From: Linum tenue
Taxonomy: Eukaryota > Streptophyta > Magnoliopsida > Malpighiales > Linaceae
Reading direction: 5' to 3'
DNA: 64,000 nucleotides
NCBI GenBank assembly: GCA_946122785.1
Contig: CAMGYJ010000009.1
Span: 27,439,633 to 27,503,632, forward strand
Part shown: piece by piece, positions 1 to 12,690 of the stretch
Position numbering within the stretch: position 1 is the stretch's first letter
Layout: each line of letters opens with the position of its first letter
Program-made: the position numbers and the translations under genes
Notes under the pieces: model-generated
Database searches by the model: none
Told to the model about the DNA's origin: nothing
Seen by the model: the letters and a program-made list of their open reading frames with translations, nothing else

Positions 1-246
1 TAATGATTCGAGAGACGGATCAATGAGATGAATACATAAACCAAGGAATAAACATAATTTGAACAGAACATAAGTGAAACAAAATAGCTGACATGACTGC
101 ATGTCATAAGTAATCTTCCCAGCTTAAGCAACAAAATCATAACCATTGTTTGCCCAAAACCATACCCATTGTTTGCCCAGATATCTCTTCTGAAAATCAG
201 TTGCTCTAGACTTGCATTGCATAACATCCACCATTATAATACTAAC

Positions 247-1448
247 CTTTTTGGTTGTTTATAATAAGGATAGCAGAAGCACCAGCACCCTCTGCATTGT
301 TGGCTTTTGCAGTGAACTTGCAACCGCCTCTGTCAACCATGATTACATCTCCAACAAGCTGACAATTGGAAAGATATTAGCATCACAAGTAAACTCAACA
401 GGTCATCAAATGCAATACCATCGAGCACATGAAAGATAATATGAAATTCACTAGATTGATTGGAAAGGGCAAAACCTTGTTCTTAGGCGGTTCACAGCAA
501 TCCCGTGGATCCGAAAGAGTAAGACGAGTCTGGTTAGCATTTTTCTCCTTGGACACAATGACAGTGCCAAATCTAGCACCTACACCTACAAATTCAGCAT
601 CCTCTTCACCATTCACCCAAGTTTGAACTTTCACCTGATCACATCAATCGCAAATCGAATACAAAAAAATATCATTCAGCTGTTTAGTAAAGGATCATAG
701 CTAAGAAGCTCCATCCTAATGAGCAACCTTTCTTGCAAACCATTTTATCAGTCTAAAAGCATTTTTTTCCATAGTCTCTAGAGGTGCACCTCAATGATTA
801 CAGGCCTTAAAGGGGATAGACTTCATACGAACCCATGAGCCAGAGAATGCGTAAGAGCAAAGGAAATTCCTAGAAAATATTATCAGTTCACATACAATGA
901 CTGAACAAAATTATTACAAACTTCCAGTCAAATTCGTTACCAACAACTCCCAACCAAAGTGTTAGAGCAAAGATCTCTCTACATCGCCTGATATCAGCAG
1001 CAGGCATTCCAATGACAGCAAAAGCAATAAAATCAGAATGTATAACTATTTTTTTTCTCTCGCCCAAGTTGGAATCTTTAACTACCCGAAAATTCAACCA
1101 GTTCACCTGAACCAAACCCATAAAACCAAAATTATATTTTTTATTGGCAACCAAAAAAATTCCTACAACCTACAGACGACTCTGAGGCAACCAACATCCA
1201 ATCAAAGGAGAGCCCAGTTGAGAAATCATCAAAAAGGAGAAGTGGGGACGAGAAGTAAAAGGCAGCAGCATTATGTGCTGACTCAGGGAGTTCAATTTTA
1301 CCAAGATGAAGTCATTGTCGCAGCCACGCTTCTTTGGAGCTAAAGCATCATGATGAACTATATCCCCTGCCGAGGCAGGATAGGAGCAACAAACGAGCGA
1401 AAGTAGAGCTGATAAACTGATCACGAAGCTCAGCTTTAGCGAATCCAT
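247..1448 (-). CDS. SPPL: Signal peptide peptidase-like (SPPL) protease, 5' part only (runs off left edge)
   Basis: Three coding exons are visible on the minus strand: 1448-1302, 634-476 and 358-247. Exon lengths are 147, 159 and 112 nt; exons 2 and 3 match the lengths and phases of the complete paralogue at 5285-10337. Exon 1 encodes a hydrophobic signal peptide followed by [18 protein letters not shown], the start of the lumenal protease-associated (PA) domain. Exon 2 contains [19 protein letters not shown] and exon 3 [16 protein letters not shown], all typical of plant SPPL2-5 proteins. Donor and acceptor GT/AG sites are present at each junction. Exon 4 is not visible in the remaining 246 nt, so intron 3 is longer than in the paralogue (150 nt) or the gene is broken beyond the edge. 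No lesion is seen in the visible exons. The aspartyl protease core would lie to the left, outside the window. Confidence 0.85.
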
Positions 1449-2027
1449 GTAGTCCCCTTTCTGGGTTCTACTTCTCCACTGCACATCACAAAGAATTCCA
1501 GAGCAGGAAGAGAGAGACTGGAGAGACTTGCTTTTACGGGAGCAGTAAAGTAAAATAATAATAGAGGGGGAAAAGGTTTGGACTTTCTGTTATTAAAATT
1601 TTATTCTTTCTGAATTCGAGGAAATAGGAGAGATGTGAAGCAAATATGGATCTCCGCCATTAATAGAGCACAGCGAAGGGAAAATGGATAAAGAAGGACC
1701 CGAAATGATGGAACTGACGTTTTCCAGATGATGAACAAAGGGACGGGATACGGTGACAACCCTTAAGGGGTTGTGAGATTCACAAACAAGGGTATTTTGG
1801 GTATAAGAAAAAGGAATATATTAATTACCTTTTTTGTATGAATTATATTGGGAATTAAAAACCCATATTAAATACAATTTTTTTTCTGAAATTTAAATCC
1901 TATACATTAATATCTCTATCTATCTCTCTCTCTTCCTTTCTCCAGCAGCCACTCCACATCGACCGACAAACTTTTTCTCCGGCGAATTCTCTCCGGCAGA
2001 CTCCCTCCGGCAACCTGAAAAAATGTA
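1449..2027. other. Upstream flank of the partial SPPL gene
   Basis: This stretch holds the presumed 5' leader and promoter of the minus-strand SPPL copy and a CT-rich segment near 1910-1990. No gene or repeat could be recognised. Confidence 0.4.
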
Positions 2028-2430
2028 CCAATGCGTTAAAAAGTGTACCAATCTATTAGTCTACTGGTAATTAATATACCAGTGCTAGTGGTACGCTACC
2101 AGTACGTTAAAAAATGTACCAGTACTAGCGGTACCAGTAAAAAATGTACCAGTGCTAGTGGTACGCTACCAGTACGTTAAAAAATGTACCAGTACTAGCG
2201 GTACCAGTAAAAAATGTACCAGTACTAGTGGTACGCTACCAGTACAACGGTACCACTACCATATTGGTAGCGGTACCAATAGAGAATAACACAACGCTAC
2301 TAGCACTGGTAGCGCTACCACTAGCATTGGTAACGGTACCAGTAGAGAATAACACACAAAAAAAAAATCAGATGATAGTGGTACCAGATGATAGGGGAGC
2401 CACTGGTATTGGTACCAGTAGAGACAAACA
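2028..2430. repeat. GGTACC/GTACCAGT-rich repeat with a 70-bp tandem unit
   Basis: The segment is built from words such as GTACCAGT, ACTAGCGGTACC and GTGGTACGCTACC. A 70-bp unit starts at 2081, 2151 and 2221 (about 2.3 copies); further right the repeat decays into shorter variants to about 2430. Several exact GGTACC palindromes are present. It abuts the truncated 3' end of the esterase pseudogene. Confidence 0.8.
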
Positions 2431-2435
2431 AAAAA

Positions 2436-2770
2436 TCAGATCGTCGTCCCTCCCACGGCGCACGGAACCAACCCAATGGCATCGCTACCGCCGCCGCACA
2501 AGCGATCCCTCACGGAATTCGCGAACGACATGCCGGGGCCCACCCCGCAAGCTTTCCCCGCGTCGATGTCGGCGTGGAGAGGGACTGCCGCCGTAGCGGA
2601 GATCGGCTGAGAGGCGGAGGATTGCATGGTGAGATTCGCACTCCGGCGGCACGATCCCGTCCCAGATCTTTTTGTGGTGGTTGGCGATTACGCCGCTGCG
2701 GCCGGCCATGTTGCTCTGGCCCGATAGGATGAAGACATGCGACGGTGAATCCTGCTGTACGGGAGAGAGG
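2436..2770 (-). pseudogene. Truncated SASA-type (DUF303) carbohydrate esterase remnant
   Basis: Read on the minus strand, the sequence encodes FILSGQSNMAGRSGV, which is the block I motif of the plant SGNH/SASA carbohydrate esterases (At4g34215-like), followed by PPECESHHAILRLSADLR. A frameshift near 2590 then moves to the frame PLHADIDAGKACGVGPGMSF and IGLVPCAVGGTTI. The frame stops at 2436, just after the GGT(T/A)I block, so about two thirds of the usual roughly 260-residue protein is missing. No in-frame ATG is found at the expected start; CCCGTACAGCAG lies there. A TATA-like box and CT-rich leader remain upstream at 2770-2821. It is therefore a dead 5' fragment. The catalytic Ser of GQSN is still present, but the His/Asp block is lost. 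Confidence 0.8.
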
Positions 2771-2811
2771 GAGGAGAGAGAGAGGGAGGATGGAGGGTTA
2801 GGGTTTTTTTT

Positions 2812-2821
2812 CTTTTTATAT
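2812..2821 (-). promoter_or_regulatory. TATA-like box of the esterase remnant
   Basis: On the minus strand ATATAAAAAG lies about 50 nt upstream of the SASA reading frame, followed by a CT-rich leader containing AACCCTAACCCTCC. Its position suits a core promoter; activity is unknown. Confidence 0.4.
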
Positions 2822-2829
2822 GGTAGGGT

Positions 2830-3442
2830 GAATGATTGGGTGTGGTAAATTTTTACCTTTCCAAAAATATCCTTCCTTTAATCTTAACCGTTAATTTAAA
2901 AAAAGAAGAAAGAGACAGGAGAGTGAACGTATCCAAAGGCTATGAAGTGGGTTTGTCACCGTATCTAGTCCCATGAACAAAGGTTTGCGGTAATACCGCG
3001 TCCGTCGTTCGTTTCTTTCTGCTTTCCGTTTTTCTTTTTTGTTTTTGTCACGAGATGAAAAGTTACTATTATAATCGTGGACGCCGTTTTGGTCAAAAAA
3101 TAAAAAATAAAAAAATAATCGTGGACGCCGTCTATTGACGGTGGGAAGAGTGGAGCGACGGTTTTCCGTACCAGGTGGGACAAAGTTGATGAAATTGACG
3201 TCTAAACCGTACCGTTTGGCGTCTGGTAGTACAGAGTAATGTATTTTGCAAATTGCAATAATGCCAATGGCCGCCTCGGCCCAACTCCAAAGGCATAAAT
3301 AGACCTTACAGACATGACCGTTTAATCAAATGTGGCCGTCAATGTGTTCGTACATGTTTTGCAGTCTAGGTTGTTAACCCGATCTAGTCTATTGGCCCGG
3401 TTTAATAAGTGGGTTGAGAGTGAATAATTAATCAGGTTTAGT
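2830..3442. other. Spacer without recognised gene
   Basis: Nothing coding is recognisable. A short direct repeat containing TAATCGTGGACGCCGT occurs at about 3073 and 3116 around an AT-rich run. Confidence 0.4.
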
Positions 3443-3451
3443 TTGGATATA

Positions 3452-3948
3452 GGGTTATAGGTATAATATGTCGTTCTATTATGACGTTTTATTAAACATG
3501 CTCCTCTATTATTTTTTACATTAAATATGCCCCTGTACTTTGAAAAAATTATCAAACATGCAATTCTATTAAAATTTTCATTGAAAAAAATCGTCAATCA
3601 TGGTTGAACCGAGATTTAGACGACCCAACATCGACAAATGGGAGGAAAAATGTTAGTTTTGTCCGCTCTTTTATTTCCCTATGTCTTTTCAAAGTGAAAT
3701 TATTTGAATGATTTGATTATACAAAAGAACAAAAAAAAATTATAAAGTGAATTTATTAGGGATATTTTAGTCATTCGTGTCGCCCAAACTAAAGTTCGGC
3801 CTTGTTTAAAGGTTTTTGGATGAAAATTTTAACAAAAGGGCATGTTTGATCATTTTTACAAAGTACAAGGGCCTGTTTGATGTAAAAAATAGTAGAGGGC
3901 ATGTTTGATAAAACGTCATAGTAGAGAGGCATATTATACCTATAACTC
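3452..3948. mobile_element. MULE-type MITE with long terminal inverted repeats and 9-bp TSD
   Basis: The left end, reading GGGTTATAGGTATAATATG, matches the inverted right end GAGTTATAGGTATAATATG. The imperfect inverted repeats extend about 135-140 bp on each side (3452-3590 and 3815-3948). The element is flanked by the perfect 9-bp direct repeat ttggatata at 3443-3451 and 3949-3957. A 9-bp target duplication with long inverted repeats is the hallmark of Mutator-like elements. The centre (about 230 bp) has no coding capacity, so it would depend on a transposase encoded elsewhere. Confidence 0.88.
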
Positions 3949-3957
3949 TTGGATATA

Positions 3958-5284
3958 TATAAAAAACTTATTCTAATGTTCATACATTTATTAATTATAT
4001 ATAATCTCATATAATATATGACATATAATATTACATCAAAATAATAGGTCGTACTTTGATCCAACATATAGTGAAAATTCACACACACTTATATATCATC
4101 AATACTCAAATGTTCAACTTAGAATTCCAAATATAGGGTTAGACGAAGAGTAAAACCGAAAAAGAGGCATTTCATAAACCAAAGGAAAAAACGACATCGT
4201 GTGACCTCCAACTCGTTAACCTTGCAGTGCAAGTCGACCCACATGTATGTCTGGCCCATTTTTTTTCACTCGATATAGATCAAAATGGGTCAACCGATTG
4301 GTCGACCCGCAATTGGCAACCTTGGTCTTTAAGTCAAATGAGTATCCTTAATCCCCTTATCAATATCGTGCAATGATTGAGATATATTGTGAAAATTTGG
4401 TTAGGGAATGCTCCTTTTTCTCTATGATTATATTTTGATTATGCCCAAATGCATAACTAAGAATTATGCACACTGCCCTATATCATTATCTAAGTATTAT
4501 CTCCTTATTTCCTGGATTAGAAATGGAAAGTTATATATATGTAATATGTAGCCCGTAACTCTTGACTCTCCCCTCTTCCATTTGTTCAATTGAATTCCGT
4601 AGTTATGTGTCACATCATGGATTTAATTATCATTAAGACTATCTTGTAATTGCTACTCTGAGTCTGATAGCAGCTAAACTTGGGGAACAAGATATTGTGC
4701 TTGATTAGGTACTCGACCAACCCACTATGATTATCTTGGTCCACCCACCCCAAAATTCTCTTATGCCTAAACTCACCTTTGAGTCCTCTGCCTATTTCAC
4801 AGAGTCAAAGGATTAAAGCTTTCATTCTCCACCACAAAGATTCTGATCTGTAAGAACAGCTGATAGCATCAATTAATATTTTCGCCAAAACCATAGTGCA
4901 ACTTTGGAGTTTCCAAGAGACCCCATCTTAGTACTTTACTTCTCCAAACATGTTTATTGTTAGAGTTCTGATAAAATCCGGTGCATTAATGCTTGTATGA
5001 TTACCACTCATGAAGCATCACTACTCCAAGGGGGAATATGCAATCTGTTGACACAGCAAACATATACATGAACCTTATCATCTCCAGATTCCCCCATCAC
5101 ATAAAAAAGAGCAGATGCCAAAGTGTGTTAGCAGAATGGAGCGTTCTTCCCTCCCACACTCAATCTCACAGTAGCTACATAAATGGGAAAAGGGAAGATT
5201 CTTTCTTTCTTGCCAATTGCCATATCGATTGGTCACTAGGAAAGATAGAATTTTACCACCGATATTGTAAGTTCAGAACAGAAA
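3958..5284. other. Intergenic region downstream of the SPPL gene
   Basis: AT-rich spacer. Part next to 5285 is probably the SPPL 3' untranslated region; AATAAA on the minus strand near 4951-4956 is a possible polyadenylation signal. Nothing else is recognised. Confidence 0.4.
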
Positions 5285-8200
5285 TCAGTAGAGAGACTCG
5301 GTTTTTACTGGACGTCCTTGCGCCCAAAGGATCTGAAGCTCTCCTCTCTTCTTTGCCAGTGTCAAAATAGTTCCTGCAACATTCGCATTGATACCGAATT
5401 CCTTTGTTAGTGAAGAAGGCAGAATTGCTTCTTTTGCATTTGCATTATAGCCGCAATTTTATTTTAATTACCGAGGGTGAAAGGGACGATGTAGAGCAGT
5501 GCTGGCTGGCCATGGCCATCCATCAAGTAGAGTGCAACGTATGTGACCAGAAGACCTGTTCAGACAGCAATAGCACCAGCTTCTTTATAAAAGCTGATGA
5601 ACTGGATATAAACATAGGTTTATCTCTATCTTGATAGTTCGAGTTCCTTACCTAATCCATAAGCGACAATCGTGTACAAGAAGTATCCAGCTAGAAGACC
5701 TTTGCGTGCCAGCCAATCATACCTGCACAGATAATTGGAGTACACAAAAATAGTATTAAAAAAAACTAAGCAAGACTCCATATTTATGGAAGTATATTGG
5801 TGTCTTGATTCGTCTTTTGAAACATCAATCTTTTTACAGAAACAGAGACAGGTTTGAAGTAGGAACCTGAGTGAAAATGCAACGAGTAACCCAGGTAGAA
5901 GTATGTCACCAAAACCTATGACACTGTAACCACCCCAAGGGTCCAAGAAGCGTGGTAATTTCAAGAGCATTGGAATGCCATCCTCTCCACTATCACCACC
6001 ACTAGCTACCTATGGTAAGAAAAGATACCAATCAAATCATATTCTCAATAAATTCTTGTTGAATCGATAGTGAAGGTTAAAACTGAAAGCATCTTGCATT
6101 AGCATTGTATGTATCACAAGGCTCTTACCGCAATCATAACACTAACATTGAATAGCTTCTCAGACACAAACACCCAAAAGATGTCGTACAAGAATGCACA
6201 ACTGAGAAGAACAGTGCCAACCTAATAAATAACAAGTAATCCAGATCAATATCAGTAAAAGATAAGTAACATAATAATGCCAGCTTACAGAAGCATATGG
6301 TCCAGGTATTTAATCAAAAGAAATGCTGGACATCAATAACATGATATAAAAATTTAAAATTACCAACATTTTCAATGTAAATACCACTGATCAAATGTCA
6401 ATTAACTTCATAAGCAGACTCTGCCCAGTAAGTTAGTAAAGGGCTATGTTTCTTAAACATATGATCGTACAGCAGGTTGAGTCTCTATGATCACTAGGTT
6501 GACCCTAGGGTAAAGTAAGATAATACATTTTGATATTGCACAGAGGAACCATGGGGTGGTACAAAAAATATGACCAGTTAACCATCCACACCTTCTGCAG
6601 TAGAGTAAACAAACCTAAATATAGTACCTTGAGATTTGGTATTTGGACAACTTGAAGAACGGTAACAATTAGAGTGATGCCCTGGTTGAAACAAGAAAAT
6701 TTTAAGAAATTATTAGATTAAGTGCCTCATATAATAAATTCTGCTACAGACTAGGGGATATTCAGATCTGCATGCAACAGTGAGATGTACATAAGGGTGA
6801 AATACCAACAGATCATGAAAATCGTTATGTGCTTCACCAACTTTTCTATTTCAAAGTAAACTAACAATCATAAGCATACATGATGGCAGTTACTTTGACA
6901 AACATAATGTGGTCATTTTCTTTCCTACACCAAGGCTGCGAAGAGCTCTAAAATAACGCCAGGTACATCAACAACAAAAATGGCAAACAGTACATCTCCC
7001 CCTCACCATGAAACCACCTCTTGATAGGGCAAGGTCTATAATGTTTATTCTGCTACTAATACTTTTTTTAGTAATCATGAAATGAAGATAAGAAGTATAA
7101 GACAAAACCTGGACATCCAGAGTCCATTCTTTTGAATGGAACTACCCAAGTCCTCATATGTACTTTTCTGAAAAGCCAATGGTATCACCTTGAAGAGCAA
7201 GTTTATTGAAGTTATCTGATCCCTACAGGCATTGGACTGTCTGATGTAATTTCCCATACGTTCATTTTACAACTCTCTGAGGCTTGCTTAAATAGATTCT
7301 TTCCGTTATCTAATTACTAAACAACATGCTCAAAGTATTAAAAGCTCGGGTCATGCATGAACTGGAATCTGTTCAATCAAGGTCTTTAGTTTAGCTAGTA
7401 GCTAATTGAATCCCTTCCTTCATCTTAATAAATAGGGTGACAACCATAGCGGCATGACAATACATAGACAAGGACATAGTGAGGATACTATACCTACAAG
7501 GCTTGACTTATCCAGGCTAGTGAGGATACTGTACTTACTCAAAGCAAAATAACGCTAAGATTTATTATTATTAGTAGTATATTTAATAAGCTAAAGAAGT
7601 TTTGTGCTGTCACAATTTCCTGTAACAATACAAACCAAACTCTACTAATGGCTATGGTTCTCTGAAGCCTTCGACGACCAAAGAGATAAGCATACAAAGA
7701 CGAGGAAATAGCGAGGATAATATACTTACAAGCACATCTTGACCTATCCAGGCTAAGGGGGCATTGCGATAAACAGCCCAAACAACAGCAAAGGCAATGC
7801 AGAATGGAGAAACCGCCAAAGTTAGGTATGAGAAAGTTCCCAAAACAGGTATATTAAGGTATGAATCACTGGCACTCTTGAACCATCTGCACAAATAAGT
7901 TTGATTAAAATTATAAACCTTGCTATATAAAAATTATTGACAACCGTGGAACGTCATTGCTCTAAAACAATTCATCTCATCTAAAACCAATTGACAGAAA
8001 AATAAGCTTCGATAACTATTAAAAAGGGGAAGTAAAATGCTTGATATTGCATGGAATCCATTAATCTAATGATCATCACAACTTCGCTGTTACATTATCA
8101 CCAGCTGTTAATTGGTACTCGCACTCATCAACAAAAAATAATTCACATAATCCACAACGTAAGTATGCATCACAAAATAACATGCATGATAATACTATAC

Positions 8201-10337
8201 CTTGACAAGAAAGCAACCAAACAAGTTACCAGACCCTGCAAGCACATTTAGCCACAGTTAATTAAAGATTCAAAAGATAAGAATCTTAAAGCCAATTCAC
8301 ATATGACATATATATATCAACGATGTACAAGAATTGGAACTTAGATGCCACTGGAATAAAATAAAAAGGCAAATAAGTATGTCAATGAAAGCAAAACAAT
8401 AAAAAAGAAGAAAAAAAAACTGCACCTCAACCCCGCCTATGCAGAAAAGAATCACCAAAAGCTCAACGAACCAGTACGACATAAACTTGTAAAGCAAGAC
8501 CAAGAAGCAGGAAGCTACGACCACAAACAGCACAGCGGAGGTTGTATTAATGTCCACAATACTACTGGCACCAGATTTTGTATCGGGAATTTCTTCCACA
8601 GCACGCTACAAGAAGATTCATAAAGGAGTGAGTTAGACAAAAATGAAGCACAGTGCTTGCTCATAGAGAGTGTATAAAAGGTCACCCTCAATAGCTTTTC
8701 TTCTTCAACAGCAGATTCTCTGGCACTCCACGCAGACCAATAGGATGCACATAAAACAGTGCCAACAGCCATCATCCACAGGAAGACTTCAGCTAAATCA
8801 ATTAGTGGCCTCTCAGGAGAGTACAGCTGAACAGACACTGCAAATACAAAGAGAAGATAGAGCACAGAGTTAATGAATTAGAAGTAAATGTTACCCTAGA
8901 ACAGTAGTCCACATGATAAAGTGGTACCACCTAGAACAGAAAGATGTACAGACTCGGAAACAAAATTCGCATAATTAAGTAGTTTTTTCAACTTCAATAT
9001 TCCTTTTCCTAGGAATAATTAAACGATTACAAATTCAAATGAAAAGATTTACCTGAAGAATTGCCCGCTAGCAATTTTTCCAAGAACAAACCAGCATCCT
9101 TAGGGACCATAACAGCAGGGATGTGTATATCTAGATCAGTTTCATCTGGTTCACAGACCATCTCGTAGAGATCTAAAAAAAAAGGGAAGAGCTTCAGGCA
9201 AACCAAACTGAGGCAATTAATTGTAGAGCACACCACGAAATCATATCCTCTAATATGTAACAGCTACAGGATGAAAAGCATTGGCAACATGCATCACATA
9301 AAACAGTTAGCTAAACACTCACCGTTCTCGTCATTTATTATAAGAACAGCAGAAGCCCCAGCTGCCTGTGCATTAACAGCTTTGGCAGTGAAGGTGCAAT
9401 TGCCGCGATCAACCGCAACAACATCTCCTGTAAACTAACAACACAGAGAGATATTGGCCTTATGGATGATTCAAACAGGCAGGATGGCAATACCATTTTT
9501 AAGAGAAAGATTTCTCAAGATAGATGTAATGTAGAACCTGATTCTTAGGTACAGTACAGCAATTTCGGGGATCTGAAAGAGTGAGATGAATCTTCTTAGC
9601 TTTTCCCTTCTCTGACCCAACAGTAGTGCCAAATCTGGCCCCAACACCAACAAATTCAGCACCCTCTTGTCCGTTCACAAAAGTTTGGACTTTAACCTAA
9701 CACAAAGGAATCACAGGATCAACAGTTGGCCACTCGAAGAAGCTGCAAACCTAATAACTCAACTTCTGCTAGTAATCATTCTACCGATCTAAAAGAATAT
9801 GGAATCCCATAAGGTAATTGCATTTGAAAAACCCTAAAACTGGTAGCCTTTTAGTGTTCTGAGTACACCATCTGATTATCTCGAGGAACTGAATAACTGA
9901 CGACTTACATAGTAAAATTCATCAATTCACCAAATATAACCGCGAAGGAAGTTCAGAAGTCCTACAATCAGACACAAAATTGCAACTTGGAACAACCAAT
10001 GTCCAAATTAAAATCTTCAACTAACCCCCATCACGAGCTAACCGACCCGCGAAGGAAAAGTTTAAGCGATCGACAGTTGAAGCAAACAAAACCCAGTGGG
10101 TGAATCGCAGAAAGAAGGACTGGGAAGGAGAGACAAGGAAGCATCACGAATTGGTCAACTAAGATTGCTACAACAACTTCAATTTACCAGGGCAAAGACA
10201 TTGTCACAGCCGGGTTTCTTTGGAGCTGAATCATCATCATGAACTACATCCCCTGCCGAGATAAGAAGCGGGAAAGAGAAAAGGGAAATGAGAGCTGCAC
10301 AACAGAGTAACGAGCTCAGCTTCTTCTGCAAATCCAT
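5285..10337 (-). CDS. SPPL: Signal peptide peptidase-like (SPPL) intramembrane aspartyl protease, complete
   Basis: Fourteen coding exons can be spliced with GT/AG borders: 10337-10188, 9696-9538, 9434-9323, 9172-9053, 8837-8686, 8605-8426, 8235-8201, 7886-7730, 6681-6628, 6221-6129, 6009-5867, 5722-5652, 5555-5472 and 5373-5285. They total 1599 nt, 532 residues plus stop, with phases agreeing throughout; family members are about 540 residues. Residues 1-28 form a signal peptide and about 29-190 a lumenal PA domain; the rest is multi-pass membrane. The catalytic motifs are present: YD at 385-386 (LYDIFWVF), GFGD at 436-439 and PAL at 493-495 (GQPALLY). The start is the ATG giving MDLQKKLSS, which places the signal peptide at the N terminus. 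The enzyme class cleaves type II membrane proteins within the bilayer of endomembranes. It is the tandem paralogue of the partial gene at 247-1448. No lesion was found. Confidence 0.93.
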
Positions 10338-10848
10338 GGAGTCCTCCTTCCTTCCTTCTACGTGCTCTGCCTCTGCATCACAATTTTTTAGAGAAGAGAA
10401 GACCGTCGGAAATCGGAATGGAGAAAGTGACAAATTTGATAAAACTTCCTCGTTTTCGGCGGTTGCTTAAAATATGGGTAATTATCTAAACTGGTCATGT
10501 CACTTTCTCGTTTATACAAAATGGTCTCATAAGACCATCCAGTGTAACTGTGTAAGGGATGGAAAAGGGAAAAAGGGTATGCCATAGTGGATGGTCTAAT
10601 CCTTTCCAGAATGGTATTCGTAACTTTAATATTTTGTTAAAAACGGTTACTTTCGTATTTCTTCATAAGTTTAAGAGGTTGACCTATCATTAGTGTGAGA
10701 TAAAATAATTGATCATATCTTGGGTTTTAAGCATAGGACCAACAATCATATAAAATATTAGTAAACACATAACAAAATTCAGCTAAATACTTAAAATTAA
10801 TTCAATACACTCGAAATAGCTAATACCCAATTTAAAAATATATGCACA
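10338..10848. other. SPPL upstream region
   Basis: Presumed 5' leader and promoter of the complete SPPL gene (minus strand), ending where the Copia LTR begins. No specific element recognised. Confidence 0.4.
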
Positions 10849-11115
10849 TGTCAAACTATACGAGAACCGAAATAAAAGAAGCGCGCACACACGATTTACA
10901 TGGTTTCCTCAGCCATAATAGCTGAGACTAGTCCACGGAGAGGGAGCCTCTCGAGTCTGTAGTATTGAGAGTTTGCATCACACAAGTTACATACAAATTG
11001 GCCAATTCTCCTATATATACTAGGTCGATCAGAAACCCTAAACACAAAGGGATAACTTAGTAAGTAACCATAACAATGATTACTTACTTAATACAAAGAC
11101 AAGCTTACTTCAACA
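10849..11115 (-). repeat. Copia 3' LTR
   Basis: Starts TGTCAAACTATACGAGAAC and ends CTTCAACA. It pairs with 17786-18051 and contains the TATA-like CCTATATATACTAGG. Confidence 0.93.
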
Positions 11116-11124
11116 CCCTCCTTC
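11116..11124 (-). other. Copia polypurine tract
   Basis: On the minus strand GAAGGAGGG directly precedes the 3' LTR, the expected site for plus-strand primer formation. Confidence 0.75.
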
Positions 11125-11166
11125 AAATTGATGGTGTTGACGCAATATCAATTTGTGAGCCAGGAA

Positions 11167-11669
11167 CTAATGACGCGCTTTGGAGACCGCCTTGGTGAGC
11201 AAATCTGCAGTATGATCTTCAGAAGTAATGTAGGAGAGAGTAATGAGACCTTCGGCAACTAACTGAAGAATATAGTGCATATGAACTTCAATATGTTTGG
11301 TACGATCATGGAGAACCAGATTGGTAGCAATAAGGATAGCACTCGTGTTGTCAGCCAACAGATGCATCAGAATCACACAGTCGATACCGAAATCAACCAA
11401 GAGACGCCGAAGCCAGACAAACTCTGAAATAGCCTCAGACATCGAGTGATATTCAGCCTCAGTGGCGGACTTGGAGACGCGTTCCTGCTTCTTGCACTGC
11501 CACGAAACAAAAGGGGACCGAGCTTAATACACAAACCTGAAGTAGAACGCCGAGTGTCCACACATCCTGCATAATTTGCATCAGCATATGCCTCAAGAGT
11601 AGGGGTCCCAACTGCATGAAAGAAAAGACCAACACTCTGCGTTCCCTTCAGATTTGTCGTAATACACAA
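11167..11669 (-). pseudogene. Copia RNase H domain remnant
   Basis: Two minus-strand frames cover the domain: one with AYADANYAGCVDTRRSTSG (the usual YADADWAG...RRSTSG block) and one with MSEAISEFVWLRRLL, NLVLHDRTKHIEVHMHYI and ADLLTKAVS. The frame changes near 11440-11480, so the protein is broken. Confidence 0.85.
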
Positions 11670-11757
11670 TGAACAGCAGTGAGTTGGACAGTGCGAGGTG
11701 CTGTCATAAATTGTATCACTACTTGAACTACATATGATATGTCAGGCCGTGTATGTG

Positions 11758-12500
11758 TCAAATATTACAAACTCCCAACAATGCTCTGATATTGAGAACC
11801 ATTAGGAAGTAACTCTCCATCGGACTGTCGAAGTCGAAAGTTCTGTTCCATGGGAGTGGAACACGACAAACAGTCATCCATATATGCAGACTCCAAAAGA
11901 TCAACAATGTATTTGCATTGGCCAACCAGTAAGCCCTTAGGACTGCGTTGAACCTCCAAACCCAGGTTGAACGAAGTGTGAAGAGCCGTAGTGAGCTCCT
12001 GAATACCCAACTAATAGTCCCCACTAACCACTGTATCATCCACATAAATAATAAGAACAGTAAGACCACGACTAGTACTATGAAGAAACAAGGATGGGCC
12101 ATTCTCACTTTGGACAAAGCCAACCTGAAAAATAGTGGCATGAAACTTCTCAAACCAAGCACGAGGTGCTTGTTTGAGGCCATGTAATGAGCAACGAAGA
12201 AGATAGACATGAGAGGGATCACCTTTTGTATACCCGGGTGGTCATTCCATGTATATAGTCTCCTTCAGGTCACCTTAAAGGAAGCCATTCTTTACGTCTA
12301 ATTGTACTAATAACCAACCCTTCAAAGTAGCAACAACCAAAAAACTCAGAACAATCTGCATCTTCGCAACGGGTGCAAATATTTTGTCATAGTCAATGCA
12401 TACTCTTGCTTGACCCTTGAGCGATGACACGAGCCTTGTGTCATTCAATAGACCCATTCGAATGAAGCTTGAGATTGTAAACCCACTTGCATCCAATAAC
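11758..12500 (-). pseudogene. Copia reverse transcriptase remnant
   Basis: Minus-strand frames show LVVATLKGWLLVQLDVKNGFL (12275 side) and, to the left, YMDDCLSCSTPMEQNFRLR and related RT thumb sequence. The frame changes more than once. A short YVDD-like catalytic stretch is partly visible around 12030-12060 (reads FMWMIQ/LLIMWMI in the shifted frame). Not functional. Confidence 0.8.
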
Positions 12501-12690
12501 AGAATATTCAGGATGACGGGGAACTAAGTCCCACGTGTGAGACACATCAAGAGCTTCCTTCTGCACGTCCATGGCCTTCTCAACGTCCCTTGGCTTGTTT
12601 ATATGTAGCAGGAACAAATACAGACTGAGTGGAGAAAGCGACAAAGTCTGAGTGACGCATCGTTGGGTGCCCTTTGTTGGTCCGTAAGGA

